From Piliocolobus tephrosceles (taxonomy: Eukaryota; Chordata; Mammalia; Primates; Cercopithecidae): a stretch of 64,000 nucleotides of DNA. Under the pieces are notes generated by a model. The model was not told the origin of the DNA. It made no database searches and saw only the letters and a list, made by a program, of their open reading frames with translations. Every line of letters starts with the position of its first letter. Within the stretch, counting starts at the first letter, position 1. Shown one piece after another: positions 25,469 to 37,820 of the stretch. The stretch lies in assembly GCF_002776525.5 (NCBI RefSeq), contig NC_045435.1, positions 128,646,055 to 128,710,054 on the forward strand, read 5' to 3'. Position numbers and translations under genes: made by a program.

Positions 25469-27694
25469 GTGAGTGGAACGCACATGTCACAAAGCAGTTC
25501 CTCAGAATGCTTCTCTTCATTTTTTAAAGACATTTCCTTTCTCACTGTAAGAATCAAATGGTTCCAGAATAACCATTTGCATTCTAAACAAAAACAGTGT
25601 TATGATACTGCTCTATGAAAACAGAAGGTTAATGGTGTGAGCAGAATTCACGTGACACAGAGGAGTTTCACAGAAACCTTCCTTCTGGTTTTCTCTGAGG
25701 TTACTTCTTTTTCAGGATATTCTAAAGAGCGTTTCCAAATGTCCTTTCTCAGATTGCACCAAATCAGTGGTTTCAAATTGCTCAATCCAGAGAATCATAT
25801 AATGCTATGAGATGAATACAAACATCACAAAATAGTTGCACAGAAAGATTCTCTCTGATTTTCGGTGGAACACATTTCCTTGCTCGACCCAGGATTCTGG
25901 TTGCCACTTACTATCCCTTCGTAGGACCCTCAAAGACCGTCTTTCAAACTCGGAAATGTAGAGGAAGCTTTAACCCTGTGAAAAGAATGGACATGTCAGA
26001 GAGCAGCTTTTTCGAGTGCTTCTTTCGGTTTTTTATTGGGCGACATTTGACTTTTTGCCATAGTCTTCAGTATGCTCTGACTATCACTCTTTTGGTTTTA
26101 CAGGAATAGAGTTCAAACTGTGCCTTATGAGAAGAAAGTTACAGCTGACTGAGTGGAATGCACAAATAACCAAGCGGTTTCTCAGAAAACTTCTCTCCAA
26201 CTTTTATCTGGCTATTTTTCCTATTTCACCGGAGGCCGGAAAGTGATCCCAAATATCTCATTGTGGATATATCCATGAGGGAGTTTCCAAGCTGTGCAAT
26301 GTAAAGAAAGCTTCAGGTATGTAAGATGATTAAACATAGCAAAAATCAGATATACAGAAAGCTTCTTTCCAGTTTTATTCTGAAGATATTTCAATATTCA
26401 TCATAGGCCGCAATGTGCTCTGGAAGGTCCCTTCGTGGATCCGTCCATGACAATTTCCAAGCTGCGTAATGTAAAGAAAGCTTTATTTAGGTGAGATGAT
26501 TAAACATATCACAGAGTAGTTTCCTGGAAAACTTCTTTCCAGTTTTTGTCTGAGGCTATTTCCCTTTTCACCATCGGCATCAACATGCTCCCGAATATCA
26601 CTTGCTACCTATTTCACCAAAAGGGTTTCCCCGATGCTGTATGAGAAGAGAGGTATAACACTGTGACTGGAATGCACACGTCACAAAGCAGTTCCTCAGA
26701 AAGCTTCTCTCTAGTTTCGGTCTGAGCATATATGCTTTTTCATTGTTAGCCTCAAAGTGGTCCCGAATATCCCATCACACACTAAACGTACACAGGGCTA
26801 GAAAACTGCTAAATGAAAAGAGAGACTTATCTGAGTAAGAGGAATTAAGATGACATGGAGCAGGTTCACAGAAAGCTTCCTTCTGCATATTACCTGAGGA
26901 TATTTCTTTCTCCATATTCTAAGGATCGTTCCCAAATATCCTTCCTCATTTTCCACAAAAACAGTGATTTCAAGCTGCTCAATTCAAAGAATGGTTTAAT
27001 GCTATGAGACGAATAAACACATCACAAAGCAGTTGCTCAGAACATTTCTCTGCAGTTTTCATGGGAACACGTTTCCTCGCTCACCACAAGCCACAGAGTG
27101 TCACTAAGTATCCCTTCAAAGATCCTTCAAATACAGAGTTTCAAAAATGGGCAACATAGAGTAAGCATTAACCCTGTGAATTGAATGCACATATTAGAGA
27201 GCAGATCCTTGGAACGCTTCTTCCTCGATTTTATTTCAGTGTAGTTCACTATTCGCCATAGTCCTCAAAGCGTTCTAAAATATCACTTTTTCGGTTTCAG
27301 AGTATCAGTGTTCAAACACTGCCTTGTAAGTAGAGAGGTATAACTCCTGAGTAAAATGCATACATCACAAAGTACTTTCTCAGAAAGCTTCTCTCCAGGT
27401 TTTATCTGAAGATATCTCCTCTTTCACCATAGGCCTCAATGTGCTCCTGAACATCCCTTCGTGGAACTGTGCATGACGGAGTTTCCTAACTGCATAAGAT
27501 AATTAAAGTTTTAACTATTCGAGATGAATAAATATATCTAACACAAAGCAGTTTCACAGAAATCTTCTTTACACTTTTTGTCTGAGGCTATTTCCTCTTT
27601 CACCACAGTCGTCCCTATACTCACGAATATCTCTTGGTAGCTTTTTCTCCAAAAGAGATTCCAGAATCCTCTAGGAGATGAAACCTATATTTCT
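25469..27694 (-). repeat. HOR unit 11, complete m1-m13, lineage A variant class
   Basis: 2226 bp. m1-m4 carry a distinctive variant set (ccagaataaccatttgcatt; tggttttctctgaggttact; gtggaacacatttccttgct; caggaatagagttcaaactg) that recurs at 62212-63000. Confidence 0.9.
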
Positions 27695-29890
27695 GTGAGT
27701 ACAATGCAAACGTCAAAAAGCAGCTCCTCAGAAAGCTTCTCTCCAGTTTCTATCTGAAGACGTTTCCTTTCTCACATTAAGCCTCAAAGCCCTCCAGAAT
27801 ATCCCTTCGCAGACTAAACAAAAACAGAGTTATGATACAGTTCAATTAAAAGAGAAGCTTAACTGTGTGAACGGAATTCACGTGACACAGAGCAGTTTCA
27901 CAGAAAGCTTCCTTCTCGTTTCTCTCTGAGATTATTTCTTTTTCAGGATATTCTAAAGAGCATTTCCAAATGTCCTTTCTCATATTCCACTTGAACAGTG
28001 ATTTCAAACTGCTCGATCCAAAGAATGATTTAACTCTATGAGATGAATACAAACATCACAAAAGAGTTGCAGAGAAAGCTTCTCTCCAATTTTCGATGGA
28101 AGGCTTTTCCTTGCCTCACTCACGCCTCTGGTCTCCACTTACTATCCCTTCGCAGTACCCTCAAAGACCGACTTTCAAACTGAGAAATGTAGAGTAAAAT
28201 TTAACCCTGTGAAGAGAATGGACATGTCAGAGAGCACTTTCTGTGAGTGCTTCTTTCTGATTTTTATTGGACGACATTTCCCTTTTTGCCATAGCCTTCA
28301 ATGTGCGCCAAATATCACTTTTTTGGTTTTACAGGAACAGTATTCAAACTGTGCCTTATGAGAAGAAAGTTATAAGTCCGTGAGTGGAATGTGCACATCA
28401 TCAAGCTGTTTCTCAGAAAGTTTCTCTTCAGTTTTTTTCTGACAATATTTCCTATTTCACCATAGACCCGAACATGATCCCAAATATCCCTTTGCAGATC
28501 CATCCACGAGGGAGTTTCCAAGCTGCGTAATGTAAAGAAAGCTTCATCTATCTGAGATTAATAAATGTATCCAAAAGCATATTCACAGAAATCTTCTTTC
28601 CAGTTTTTATCTGAAGATATTTCCCTTTTCACCAGAGTCCAGATTGTGCTCCCGAAGGTCCCTTCGTGGATCCGTCCATGACAGTTTCCAAGCTGTATAA
28701 TGTCAAAAAGCTTTATCTATGTGAGATGATTACACATAAAGCAGAGTTGTTTCCTAGAAAGCTTCTTTGAAGTTTTTGTCTCAGGCTATTTCTGTTTTCA
28801 CCATCATCATCAAGATGCTCCCGAATATCACTTGGTAGCTGTTTCTCGAACAGGGTTTCACGACGCTGTATGAGAAGAGAGGTATAACACGGTGACGGGA
28901 ATGCACACGTCACAAAAGATTTCCTCGGAAAGCTTCCTCCAGTTTCGGTCTGATCATATTTCCTTTTTCACCGTTAGCCTCAAAGTGCTCCAGAATATCC
29001 CATCACACGCGAAACCTACACAAGGCTAGAAAACTGCTCAGTGAAAAGAGAAGCTTATCTGAGTGAGAGGAATTAAGATGGCACAGAGCAGTTTCGCAGA
29101 AAGCTTCCTTCTGGATTTTACCTGAGGAAATTTCTTTGTACATATTCTAAGGATATTCTTACTCAGATTCCACAAAAACAGTGATTTCAAGCTGCTCAAT
29201 CCAAAGAATGTTTTAAATCTTTGAGACGAATACACACATCACCAAGTAGTTGCTCAGAAAGTTTCCCTGCTGGTTTCATCAGAAGACGTTTCCGCTCTCA
29301 CCACAAGCCTCCAGACATCACTAAATATCCCTTCACATATTTTTCAAAGACAGAGTTTTGAAACTGGGGAACATAGAGTAAGCAACTGTGTGAAGTGAAT
29401 GCACACATCAGAGAGCAGATTCTTTGAATGCTTCTTCCTTGATGTTATTTCAGTATATTTCAATATTCATCAGATTCCTCAATGCCATCCAAAATATCAC
29501 TTTTCGGTTTCACAGGAACAGTGTGCAAACACTGCCTTGTGAGAAAAGAGGTATGACTCCCTGCAAAGCAGTTCCTCAAAGAGCTTTTATCCAGTTTTTA
29601 TCTGACGATATCTCCTCTTTCACCATACGTCTGAAAGTGCTCCTAAATGTCCCTTCACAGATCTGTGCATGACGGAGTTTCCAAACTGCGTAATCGAATT
29701 AAAGTTTTAACTATGTGATTCCAATAAATATATCTAACACATAACGGTTTCACAGAAATTTTCTTTCCATTTTTTGTCTGAGGATATTTCCTTTTTCACC
29801 ATAGCCATGCCTATACTCCCAAATATCTCTTGGTACCTTTTTCTCCAAATGGGATTTCGGAATCCCCCAGGAAAAGAAAGGTATATTTCT
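27695..29890 (-). repeat. HOR unit 12, complete m1-m13 with shortened m11/m12 linker, lineage A
   Basis: 2196 bp. About 28 bp is missing near 29563, where tatgactccctg runs directly into caaagcagttcctc. Otherwise all monomers are in order. Confidence 0.88.
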
Positions 29891-31977
29891 GTAAGTGGAA
29901 TGCACACGTCACAACGCAGCTCCTCAGAAATCTTCTCTGCAGTTTCTATCTGAGGACGTTTCCTTTCTCACCCTAAGCCGCAGAGCCCTCCAGAATATCC
30001 CTTCACAGACAAAACATAAAGAATGTTATGATGCAACTCAATGAAAAGAGAAGCTTAACTGTGTGAGTGGAATTAACGTGACACAGAGCAGTTTCATAGA
30101 AAGCTTCCTTCTGGTTTCTCTCTGAGGTTATTTCTTCTTCAGGATATTCTAAAGAGCGTTTTCAAAAGTCATTTCTCAGATTCCAGAGAAACAGTGATTT
30201 CAAACTGATCAATACAAACAATGATTTAACTCTATGAGATGAATACAAACATCACAAAAGAGTTGCACAGAAAGCTACTCTCCGATTTTCAATGGAACAC
30301 ATTTCCTTGCCTCACACAGGCCTCCGGTCGCCACTTAGTATCCCTTCGCCGAACCCTCAGACACCGACTTTCAAACTGGGAAATGTGGAGTAAATTTTAA
30401 CCACGTGAAAAGAATGGACATGTCAGAGAGCAGTTTCTTCGAGTGCTTCTTTCTGTTTTTATTTGACGATATTTCACTTATTGTCATAGTCTTCAATGTG
30501 CTCTGAATATCACTCTTTTGGTTTTACAGGAACAGTGTTCAAACTGTGCCTTATGAGAAGAAAGTTATAACACCATGAGTGGAATGTACACATCACCAAG
30601 CAGTTTCTTAGAAAGCTTCTCTCCACTTTTTATCTGACTGTATTTCCTCTTTCACCATAGGTTCAACTGTGATCGCAAACATCCACGAGGGAATTTCCAA
30701 GGTGTGTAATGTAAAAAAAGCTTCATCTATGTGAGATGAATAAACAGAGCAAAAACAGATTCACAGAAAGCTTCTTTTCAGTTTTTAGTTGAAGACAGTT
30801 CCTTTCTCACCATAGTCCAGAATGTGCTCCCGAAGGTCCCTTCGTGGATTTGTCCATGACAGTTTCTAAGCTGCGTAATGTAAAGAAAGCTTTATCTATG
30901 TCAGATGATTACAGATATCACTGACTGGTTTTCTAGAAACTTTTATTCCAGTTTTTGTCTTAGGCTATTTCCCTTTTCACCATCAGCATCAACATGCTCC
31001 CAAATATCACTTGGTACCTGTTTCTCCAAAAGGGTTTCCCCGACGCTGTATGAGAAGAGAGGTATAACATGGTGACTGGAATGCACACGTCACAAAGCAG
31101 TTCCTTGGAAAACTTCTCTCCAATTTCGGTCTGAACATATTTCCTTTTTCTCTGTAACCCTCAAAGTGCTCCCGAAAGTCCCATCACACGCAAAACATAC
31201 ACAGGCTTATAAAACTACTCAATGTAAAGAGAGGCTTAACTAAGCAAGAGGAATTAAGAGGACACAGAGCAGTTTCACAGAAAGCTTCCTTCTGGAATTC
31301 ACCTGTGGATATTTCTTTCTTCATATTCTAAGGATTGTTCCCAAATGTCCTTCCTCCGATTCCACAAAAACTGTGATTTCAAACTGCTCAATTCAAAGAA
31401 TGGTGTAACTCTATGAGACGAATACACACAAGGTGAAGCAGTTGCTCAGAACGTTTCTCTGCAGGTTTCCTTGGAAGACGTTTCCTTACAGACCACAAGC
31501 TTCCAGCCGTCACTAAATATCCCTTCTCAGATTCTTCAAAAACAGAGTTTCAAAACTGGGAAACATAGGGTAAGCATTAACTCTGTGAAGTGAATGCACA
31601 TATCAGAGAGCAGATTTCGGAACGCTTCCTCCTCAATTTTATTTCAATATAGTTCACTTTTCGCCATAGACCTCAATGCGTTCCGAAATATCACTTTTTC
31701 GGTTTCAGAGGAACAGTGTTCAGATGGTCCCAAATGTCCCTTCGTGTATCTGTGCATGATGGAGTTTCCAAACTGTGTAATACAATTAAAATTTACCTAT
31801 GTGAGACCAATAAATATATCTAACATAAAGCAGTTTCACACAAATCTTCTTTACAGATTTTGTCTGAAGATTTTTCCTTTTTTCTCCATAGTCGTCACTA
31901 TACTCCCGAATATCTCTTCATAGCTTTTTCTCCAAAAGGGAATCCGGAATCCTCTAGGAGAAGAAAGGTATATTTCT
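29891..31977 (-). repeat. HOR unit 13, m11-m12 fused by deletion
   Basis: 2087 bp. Near 31735 the second half of m11 joins the second half of m12 (aacagtgttcagatggtccc), removing about one monomer and leaving a hybrid. The m8/m9 linker has the lineage B form (cttataaaactactcaatg) in an otherwise A-type unit, suggesting exchange between lineages. Confidence 0.86.
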
Positions 31978-34190
31978 GTGAGTGGAACGCACACATCACA
32001 AAGCACTCCTCAAAAGGCATCTCTCCAGTTTCTATCTGAAGACAATTCCTTTCTGAACGTAAGCCTCAAAGCCCTCCAGAATATCCCTTCGTAGACTAAA
32101 CAAAAACAGTGTTATGATACAACTCAATGAAAACAGAAGCTTAACTCTGTGAGTGGAATTCACGTTACACAGAGTAGTTTCACAGAAAGCTTCCTTCTGG
32201 TTTCTCTCTAAGGTTTTTTGTTTTTCAGGATATTCCAAAGAGCGTTTCCAAATGTCCTTTCTCAGATTCCACAGAAACAGTGATTTCAAAGTGCTCAATC
32301 CAGAGGATGATTTAGCTCTATGAAATGAATACAAGCATCATGAAAGGGTTGCACAGAATGCTTCTCTCCGATTTTCGATGAAAGACATTTGTTAGCCTCA
32401 CACAGGCCTCAGGTTGCCGCTTAGTATCCCTTCGCAGAACCCTCAAAGACCGACTTTCAAACTGGGAAATCTAGAGTAAGCTTTAACCCTGTGAAAATAA
32501 TGTACATGTCAGAGAGCAGTTTCTTCGAATGCTTCTTTCTGTTTTTTGTTGCATGACATTTCACTTTTTGCCATAGTCTTCAATGTCCTCCGAATATCAG
32601 TCTTTTGGTTTTACAGGAACAGTGTTCAAACTGTGTCTTATAAGAAGAGAGTTATAACTCCCTGAGGGGAAAGCACACATCACCAAGCAGTTTCTCAGAA
32701 AGCTTCTCTCCACATTTTATCTGACTATATTTCCTATATTACCATAGGCCCGACTGTAATGCCAAACATCCACGAGGGACTTTCCAAGCTGCATAACGTA
32801 AAGAAAGTTTCATCTATGTGAGATGAATAAACATAGTAAAAAGCAGATTCACTGAAAGCTTCTTTCCAGTTTTAATTTGAAGATATTTCCTTTTTCATCA
32901 GAGTCCAGAATGTACTCCCGAAGGTCCCTTCGTGGATCCGTCCATGTCAGTTTCCAAGCTGCGTAATTTAAAGAAAGCTTTATCTATGTGAGATGATTAC
33001 ACATATCACAGAGTAGTTTCCTAGAAAGCTTCTTTCCAGTTTTTGTATGAGGCTATTTCCCTTTCCACCATCGGAATCAACATGCTCCTGAATATCTCTG
33101 GGTACATGTTTCTCCAAAAGGGTTTCCCTGACCCTATATGAGAAGAGAGGTATAACACTGTGACTGGAAAGAACAAGTCACAATGCAGTTCTTCGGAAAG
33201 CTTCTCTCCAGTTTCTGTCTGAACATATTTCCTTTTTCACTGTTAGCCTGAAAGTACTCCTGAATATCCCATCACACGTGAAACATACACAGGGCTAGGA
33301 AACTTCTCAAAGAATAGAGAGGCTTACCTGAGTGAGTGGAATTAAGACGACACAGAGCAGTTTCACGGAAAGCTTTCTTCTGGATTTTACCTCAGGATAT
33401 TGCTTTCTCCATATTCTAAGGATCGTTCCCAAATGTCCTTCCTCAGATTCCACAGAAAACAGTGATTTCACACTGCTCAATCCAAAGAAGGGTTTAACTC
33501 TATGAGACGAATACACACATCGCAAAGCAGTTGCTCAGAACGTTTCTCTGCAGATTTCATCGGAAGGCATGTCCTCGATCACCACAAGCCTTTGGGCATC
33601 ACTAAATATCCCTTCACAGATTCTTCAAAGACAGAGTTTCAAAACTGAACAACATAGAATAAGCATTAACTCTGTGAAGTCAATGGACATACCAGAGAGC
33701 AGATTGTTGGAACGCTTCTTCCTCGATTTTCCTTCAGTACATTTCACTGTTTGCCATAGTCCTCAATGCGTTCCAAAATATCACTTTTTCCATTTCACAG
33801 GAACAGTTTTCAAATACTACCTTGTGAGAAAAGAGGTATAACTCCCTGAGTGGAGTGCATACATCATACATTAGTTTGTCAGAAAGATTCTATCCAGTTT
33901 TTATCTGAAGATATCTCCTCTTTCACCATAGGCCTGAATGTGCTCCCATTGTCCATTCTCGGATCTTTGCATAACGGAGTTTCCAAACAGCATAATATAA
34001 TTAAAGTTTTAACTATGCAAGATGAATAAACATATCTAACAAAAGCAGTTTCACAGAAATCTTCTTTCGAGCTTTATCTGAGGATATTTCCTTTTTCACC
34101 ATAGTCATCACTATACTCCCGAATATCTCTTGGTAGCTTTTTCTCCAAAAGGGTTTCCGGAATCCTCTAGGAGAAGGAAGGTGTATTTCT
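31978..34190 (-). repeat. HOR unit 14, complete m1-m13, lineage A
   Basis: 2213 bp, all thirteen monomers in order. It has no large indel. Confidence 0.9.
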
Positions 34191-34460
34191 GTGAGTGGAA
34201 TGCACACTTCACAAAGCAGCTCCACAGAAAGCTTCTCTCCAGTTTCTATCTGAAGGCATTTCTTTCTCACCGTAAGCCTCAAAGCTCTCCGGAATATCCC
34301 CCAGGAGACTAAACAAAAACAGTGTCATGATACAGCTGAATGAAAAGAGAAGTGTAACTGTGTGAAGAGAATTCATGTGACACAGAGCAGTTTCACAGAA
34401 AGCTTCCTTCTGGTTTCTCTCTGAGGTTATTTCTTTTTCAGGATATTCTAAAGAGCGTTT

Positions 34461-34475
34461 CCAAATGTGCTTTCT
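34461..34475. repeat. Target-site duplication, left copy, of L1 at 34476
   Basis: ccaaatgtgctttct, 15 bp, is matched with one difference (A for T) at 35004-35018. It is normal m2 sequence. Confidence 0.85.
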
Positions 34476-35003
34476 TTTTTTTTTTTTATTTATTTTATTT
34501 TATTTTTATTATACTTTAAGTTCTAGGGTACATGTGCATAACGTGCAGGTTACATATGTATACATGTGCCATGTTGGTGTGCTGCACCCATCAACTCATC
34601 AGCACCCATCAATTCATCATTTATATCAGGTATAACTCCCCAATGCAATCCCTCCCCCCTCCCCCCTCCCCACGATAGGCCCCAGTGTGTGATGTTCCCC
34701 TTCCCGAGTCCAAGTGAGCTCATTGTTCAGTTCCCACCTATGAGTGAGAACATGCAGTGTTTGGTTTTCTCTTCTTGTGATAGTTTGCTAAGAATGATGG
34801 TTTCCAGCTGCATCCATGTCCCTACAAAGGACGCAAACTCATCCTTTTTTATGGCTGCATAGTATTCCATGGTGTATATGTGCCACATTTTCTTAATCCA
34901 GTCTGTCACTGATGGACAATTGGGTTGATTCCAAGTCTTTGCTATTGTGAATAGTGCCGCAATAAACATACGTGTGCATGTGTCTTTGTAGTAGCATAAT
35001 ATG
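34476..35003 (-). mobile_element. 5'-truncated L1 insertion
   Basis: 528 bp of minus-strand L1 3' end. The A-rich tail (T-rich on plus, 34476-34520) has ATTT/ATTTT variation. Next come the terminal 3' UTR, the G-rich tract on the minus strand (34651-34672), and the last part of ORF2, truncated near gtagtagcataat. Both this copy and the one at 22855 have a doubled block in the 3' UTR (acccatcaact then acccatcaat), so they belong to the same or closely related subfamilies. It encodes no complete protein. Confidence 0.93.
34651..34672 (-). other. G-quadruplex-forming tract of L1 3' UTR
   Basis: The plus strand has four C-runs (ctcccccctcccccctcccc), giving four G-runs of at least four on the L1 sense strand. 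A conserved G-rich tract at this place is a known feature of primate L1 3' UTRs. An imperfect version is at 23021-23040. Confidence 0.7.
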
Positions 35004-35018
35004 CCAAAAGTGCTTTCT
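35004..35018. repeat. Target-site duplication, right copy
   Basis: ccaaaagtgctttct, 14 of 15 bases matching the left copy. It is followed by continuing m2 sequence (cagattccagagaaacag). Confidence 0.85.
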
Positions 35019-36788
35019 CAGATTCCAGAGAAACAGTGATTTCAAACTGCTCAATCCAAAGAATGATTTAACTCTATGAGATGAATACAAACATTATGAA
35101 AGAGTTGCGCAGAAAGCTTCTCTCCAATTTTGGGGGGAAGACATTTCCTTGCTTGACACAAGCCTCCGGTTGCCACTTACTATCCCTTCACAGAATCCTC
35201 AAAGACCAAGTTTCAAACTTGGAAATGTAGAGTAAGCTTTAACCCTGTGTAAAGAATGGACATGTCAGAGAGCTGACCCTTGGAGTGCTTCTTCCTGCTT
35301 TTTATTGCACGACATTGCACTTTTAGCCATAGTCTACAATGTGCTCTGAATATCACTCTTTTGATTTCACACGAACAGTGTTCACACTGTGCTTTATGAG
35401 AAGAAACTTATAAGTCCCTGAGTGGAAAGTACACATCACCAAGCAGTTTCTCAGAAAGCTTCTCTCCAATTTTTATCTGACTATATTTTCTATTTCACCG
35501 TAGGCCCGAATGTGATCCCAAATATTCCTTCGCGGATCCATCCATGAAGAAGTTTCCAAGCTGCGTAATATAAAGGAAGATTTTCCTAAGTGAGATTATT
35601 ATACTTATCACAGAGTAGTTTCCTAGAAAGCTTCTTTCCAGTTTTTGTCTGAGGCTATTTCGTTTTTCAGCTTCTGCATCAACATGCTCCCAAATATCAC
35701 TTAGTGCCTGTTTCTCCAAAAGGGTTTCCTCGACGCTGTATGAGAAGATATATATCTGTGTGAGTGGAATGCACACATCACAAAGCAGTTCCTCGGGAAG
35801 CTTCTCTCCAGTTTCGGTCCGAACATGCTTCCTTTTTCACCTCTGGCCTCAAAGTGCTCCTGAATATCCCATCACACGCAAAACATACACAGGGTTAGAA
35901 AACTGCTCAATGAAAAGAGAGGCTTAACTGAACGAGAGGAATTACAACCACACAGAGCAGTTTCACAGAGAACATGTTTCTGGATTTTACCTGAGGATAT
36001 TTCTTTCTGCATGATTTAAGGATTGTTCCCAAGTATCCTTCCTCAGATTCCACAAAAACAGAGTTTCAATCTGCTCAATCCAAAGAATGGTTTAAATCTA
36101 GGAGACTAATACACACATCGCAAAGCAGTTGCTCAGAAAGTTACTCTGCAGCTTCCATCAGAAGATGTATCCTTGCTCACCATAAGCCTCCTGGCGTCAC
36201 TAAATATCCATTCACAGATTTCAAAGACAGAATTTCGAAAATGGACAGCATAGAGTAAGCATAAATTCTGTGAACTGAATGCACATATCAGAGAGCAGAT
36301 TCTTGGAACGTTTCTTTCACGATTTTATTTCAGTAAATTTCACTATTTGCCATAGTCCTCAATGCAATCCAAAGTATCACTTTTTTGGGTTACACAGGAA
36401 CAGTGTTTAAACACTGCCTTGTGAGAAAAGAGGTAGAACTCCCTGAGTGGAATGCATACATCACAAGTATTTTCTCAGAAAACTTCTATCCGGTTTTTAT
36501 CTGAAGATATCTCCTCTTTCACCATATGCCTGAATATTCTCCTGAATCTCCCTTTGCGGATTCGTGCATGATGGATTTTCCAAACTGCGTAATATAAGAA
36601 AGGTTTGAACTATGCGAGATGAATAGATATATTTAACATGAAGCAGTTCCACAGAAATCTTCTCTCCATTTTTTTCTGAGGATATTTCCTTTTTCACCAT
36701 AGCCATCCCTGTACTTCTGAATATCTCATTGTAGCTTTTTCTCCAAGAGGGATTCCGAAATCCTCTACTAGAAGAAAGGTATATTTCC

Positions 36789-37820
36789 GTGAGTGGAATG
36801 CACACGTCGCAAAGCAGTTCCTCCGAAAGCCTCTCTCCAGTTTCGGTCTGAACATATTTCCTTTTTCACCATAAGCCTCAAAGTGCTTCTGAATGTCCCA
36901 TCACATGCTAAACATACACAGGGTTTTAAAACTACTCAACGTAAGGAGAGGCTTAACTAAGAGAGAGGAATTAAGATGACACAGAGTAGTTTCACAGAAA
37001 GCTTCCTTCTGGATTTTACCTGAGGATATTTCTTTCTCCATATTCTAAGGATCGTTCCCAAATGTCCTTCCTCAGATTCCACAAAAGCAGTATTTTCAGT
37101 CTGCTCAATCCACAAAATGGTTTAAATCTAGGAGACAAATAAAGATATCGCAAAGCAGTTGCTCAGAACCTTCCTCTGCAGATTTCATCAGAAGATGTTT
37201 ACTTGCTCACCACTAGCCTCCGGGCATCACTAAATATCCCTTCACAGACTCTTCAAAGACAGGATTTCGAAACTGGGCAACATAGAGTAAGCATAAATTC
37301 TGTGAAGTCAATGGACATATCAGAGAGCAGATTCTTGGAACACTTCCTACTCGATTTGATTTCAGTACGTTTCAGTATTTGCCATAGTCCTCAGTGTGCT
37401 CCGAAATATCACATTTTCGATTTCACAGGAACAGTTTTCAAACCCTGCCTTGTGAGAGAAGGGGTATAACTCCCTGAGTGGAATGCATACATCACAAGCA
37501 GTTTCTCAGAAAGCTTCTTTTCAATTATTATCTGATAATATCTCCTCTTTCACCGAAGCCCAGAATGTGTTCCCGAATGTACCTTCGTGGATACATGCCT
37601 GACGGAGTTTCCAAACTGTGTAATGAAAGGAAGGTTTGAACTATGCGAGATGAATAGATATACCTAACATGAAGGAATTCCACAGAAATCTTCTTTCCAG
37701 TTTTTGTCTGAGGATATTTTCTTTTTCACCATAGCTGTACCTATATTCCTGAATGTCTCTTGGTAGCTTTTTCTTCAAAAGGGATTCCAGAATCCTCTAG
37801 GAGAAGAAAGGTATATTTTG
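36789..37820 (-). repeat. Short HOR block 15b, m8-m13 only
   Basis: 1032 bp, six monomers, joined m13-to-m8 on the left and m13-to-m1 on the right, exactly as block 6b (15210-16240). Shared m12 changes (ctgataatatctcc and ttcaccgaagcc here; the gatacatgc/gatatatgc form) support common origin. Confidence 0.88.

Larger units (their letters stand above)
34191..36788 (-). repeat. HOR unit 15, A to B transition, lacks m6, interrupted by L1
   Basis: m1-m5 then m7-m13, about 2055 bp of satellite plus an L1 in m2. The m5-to-m7 junction is near 35570, where the m5 tail passes into the m6/m7 linker. From the m7/m8 part onward it shifts toward B-type features, and it ends in the same m13-to-m8 junction as at 15210. 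Confidence 0.87.
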
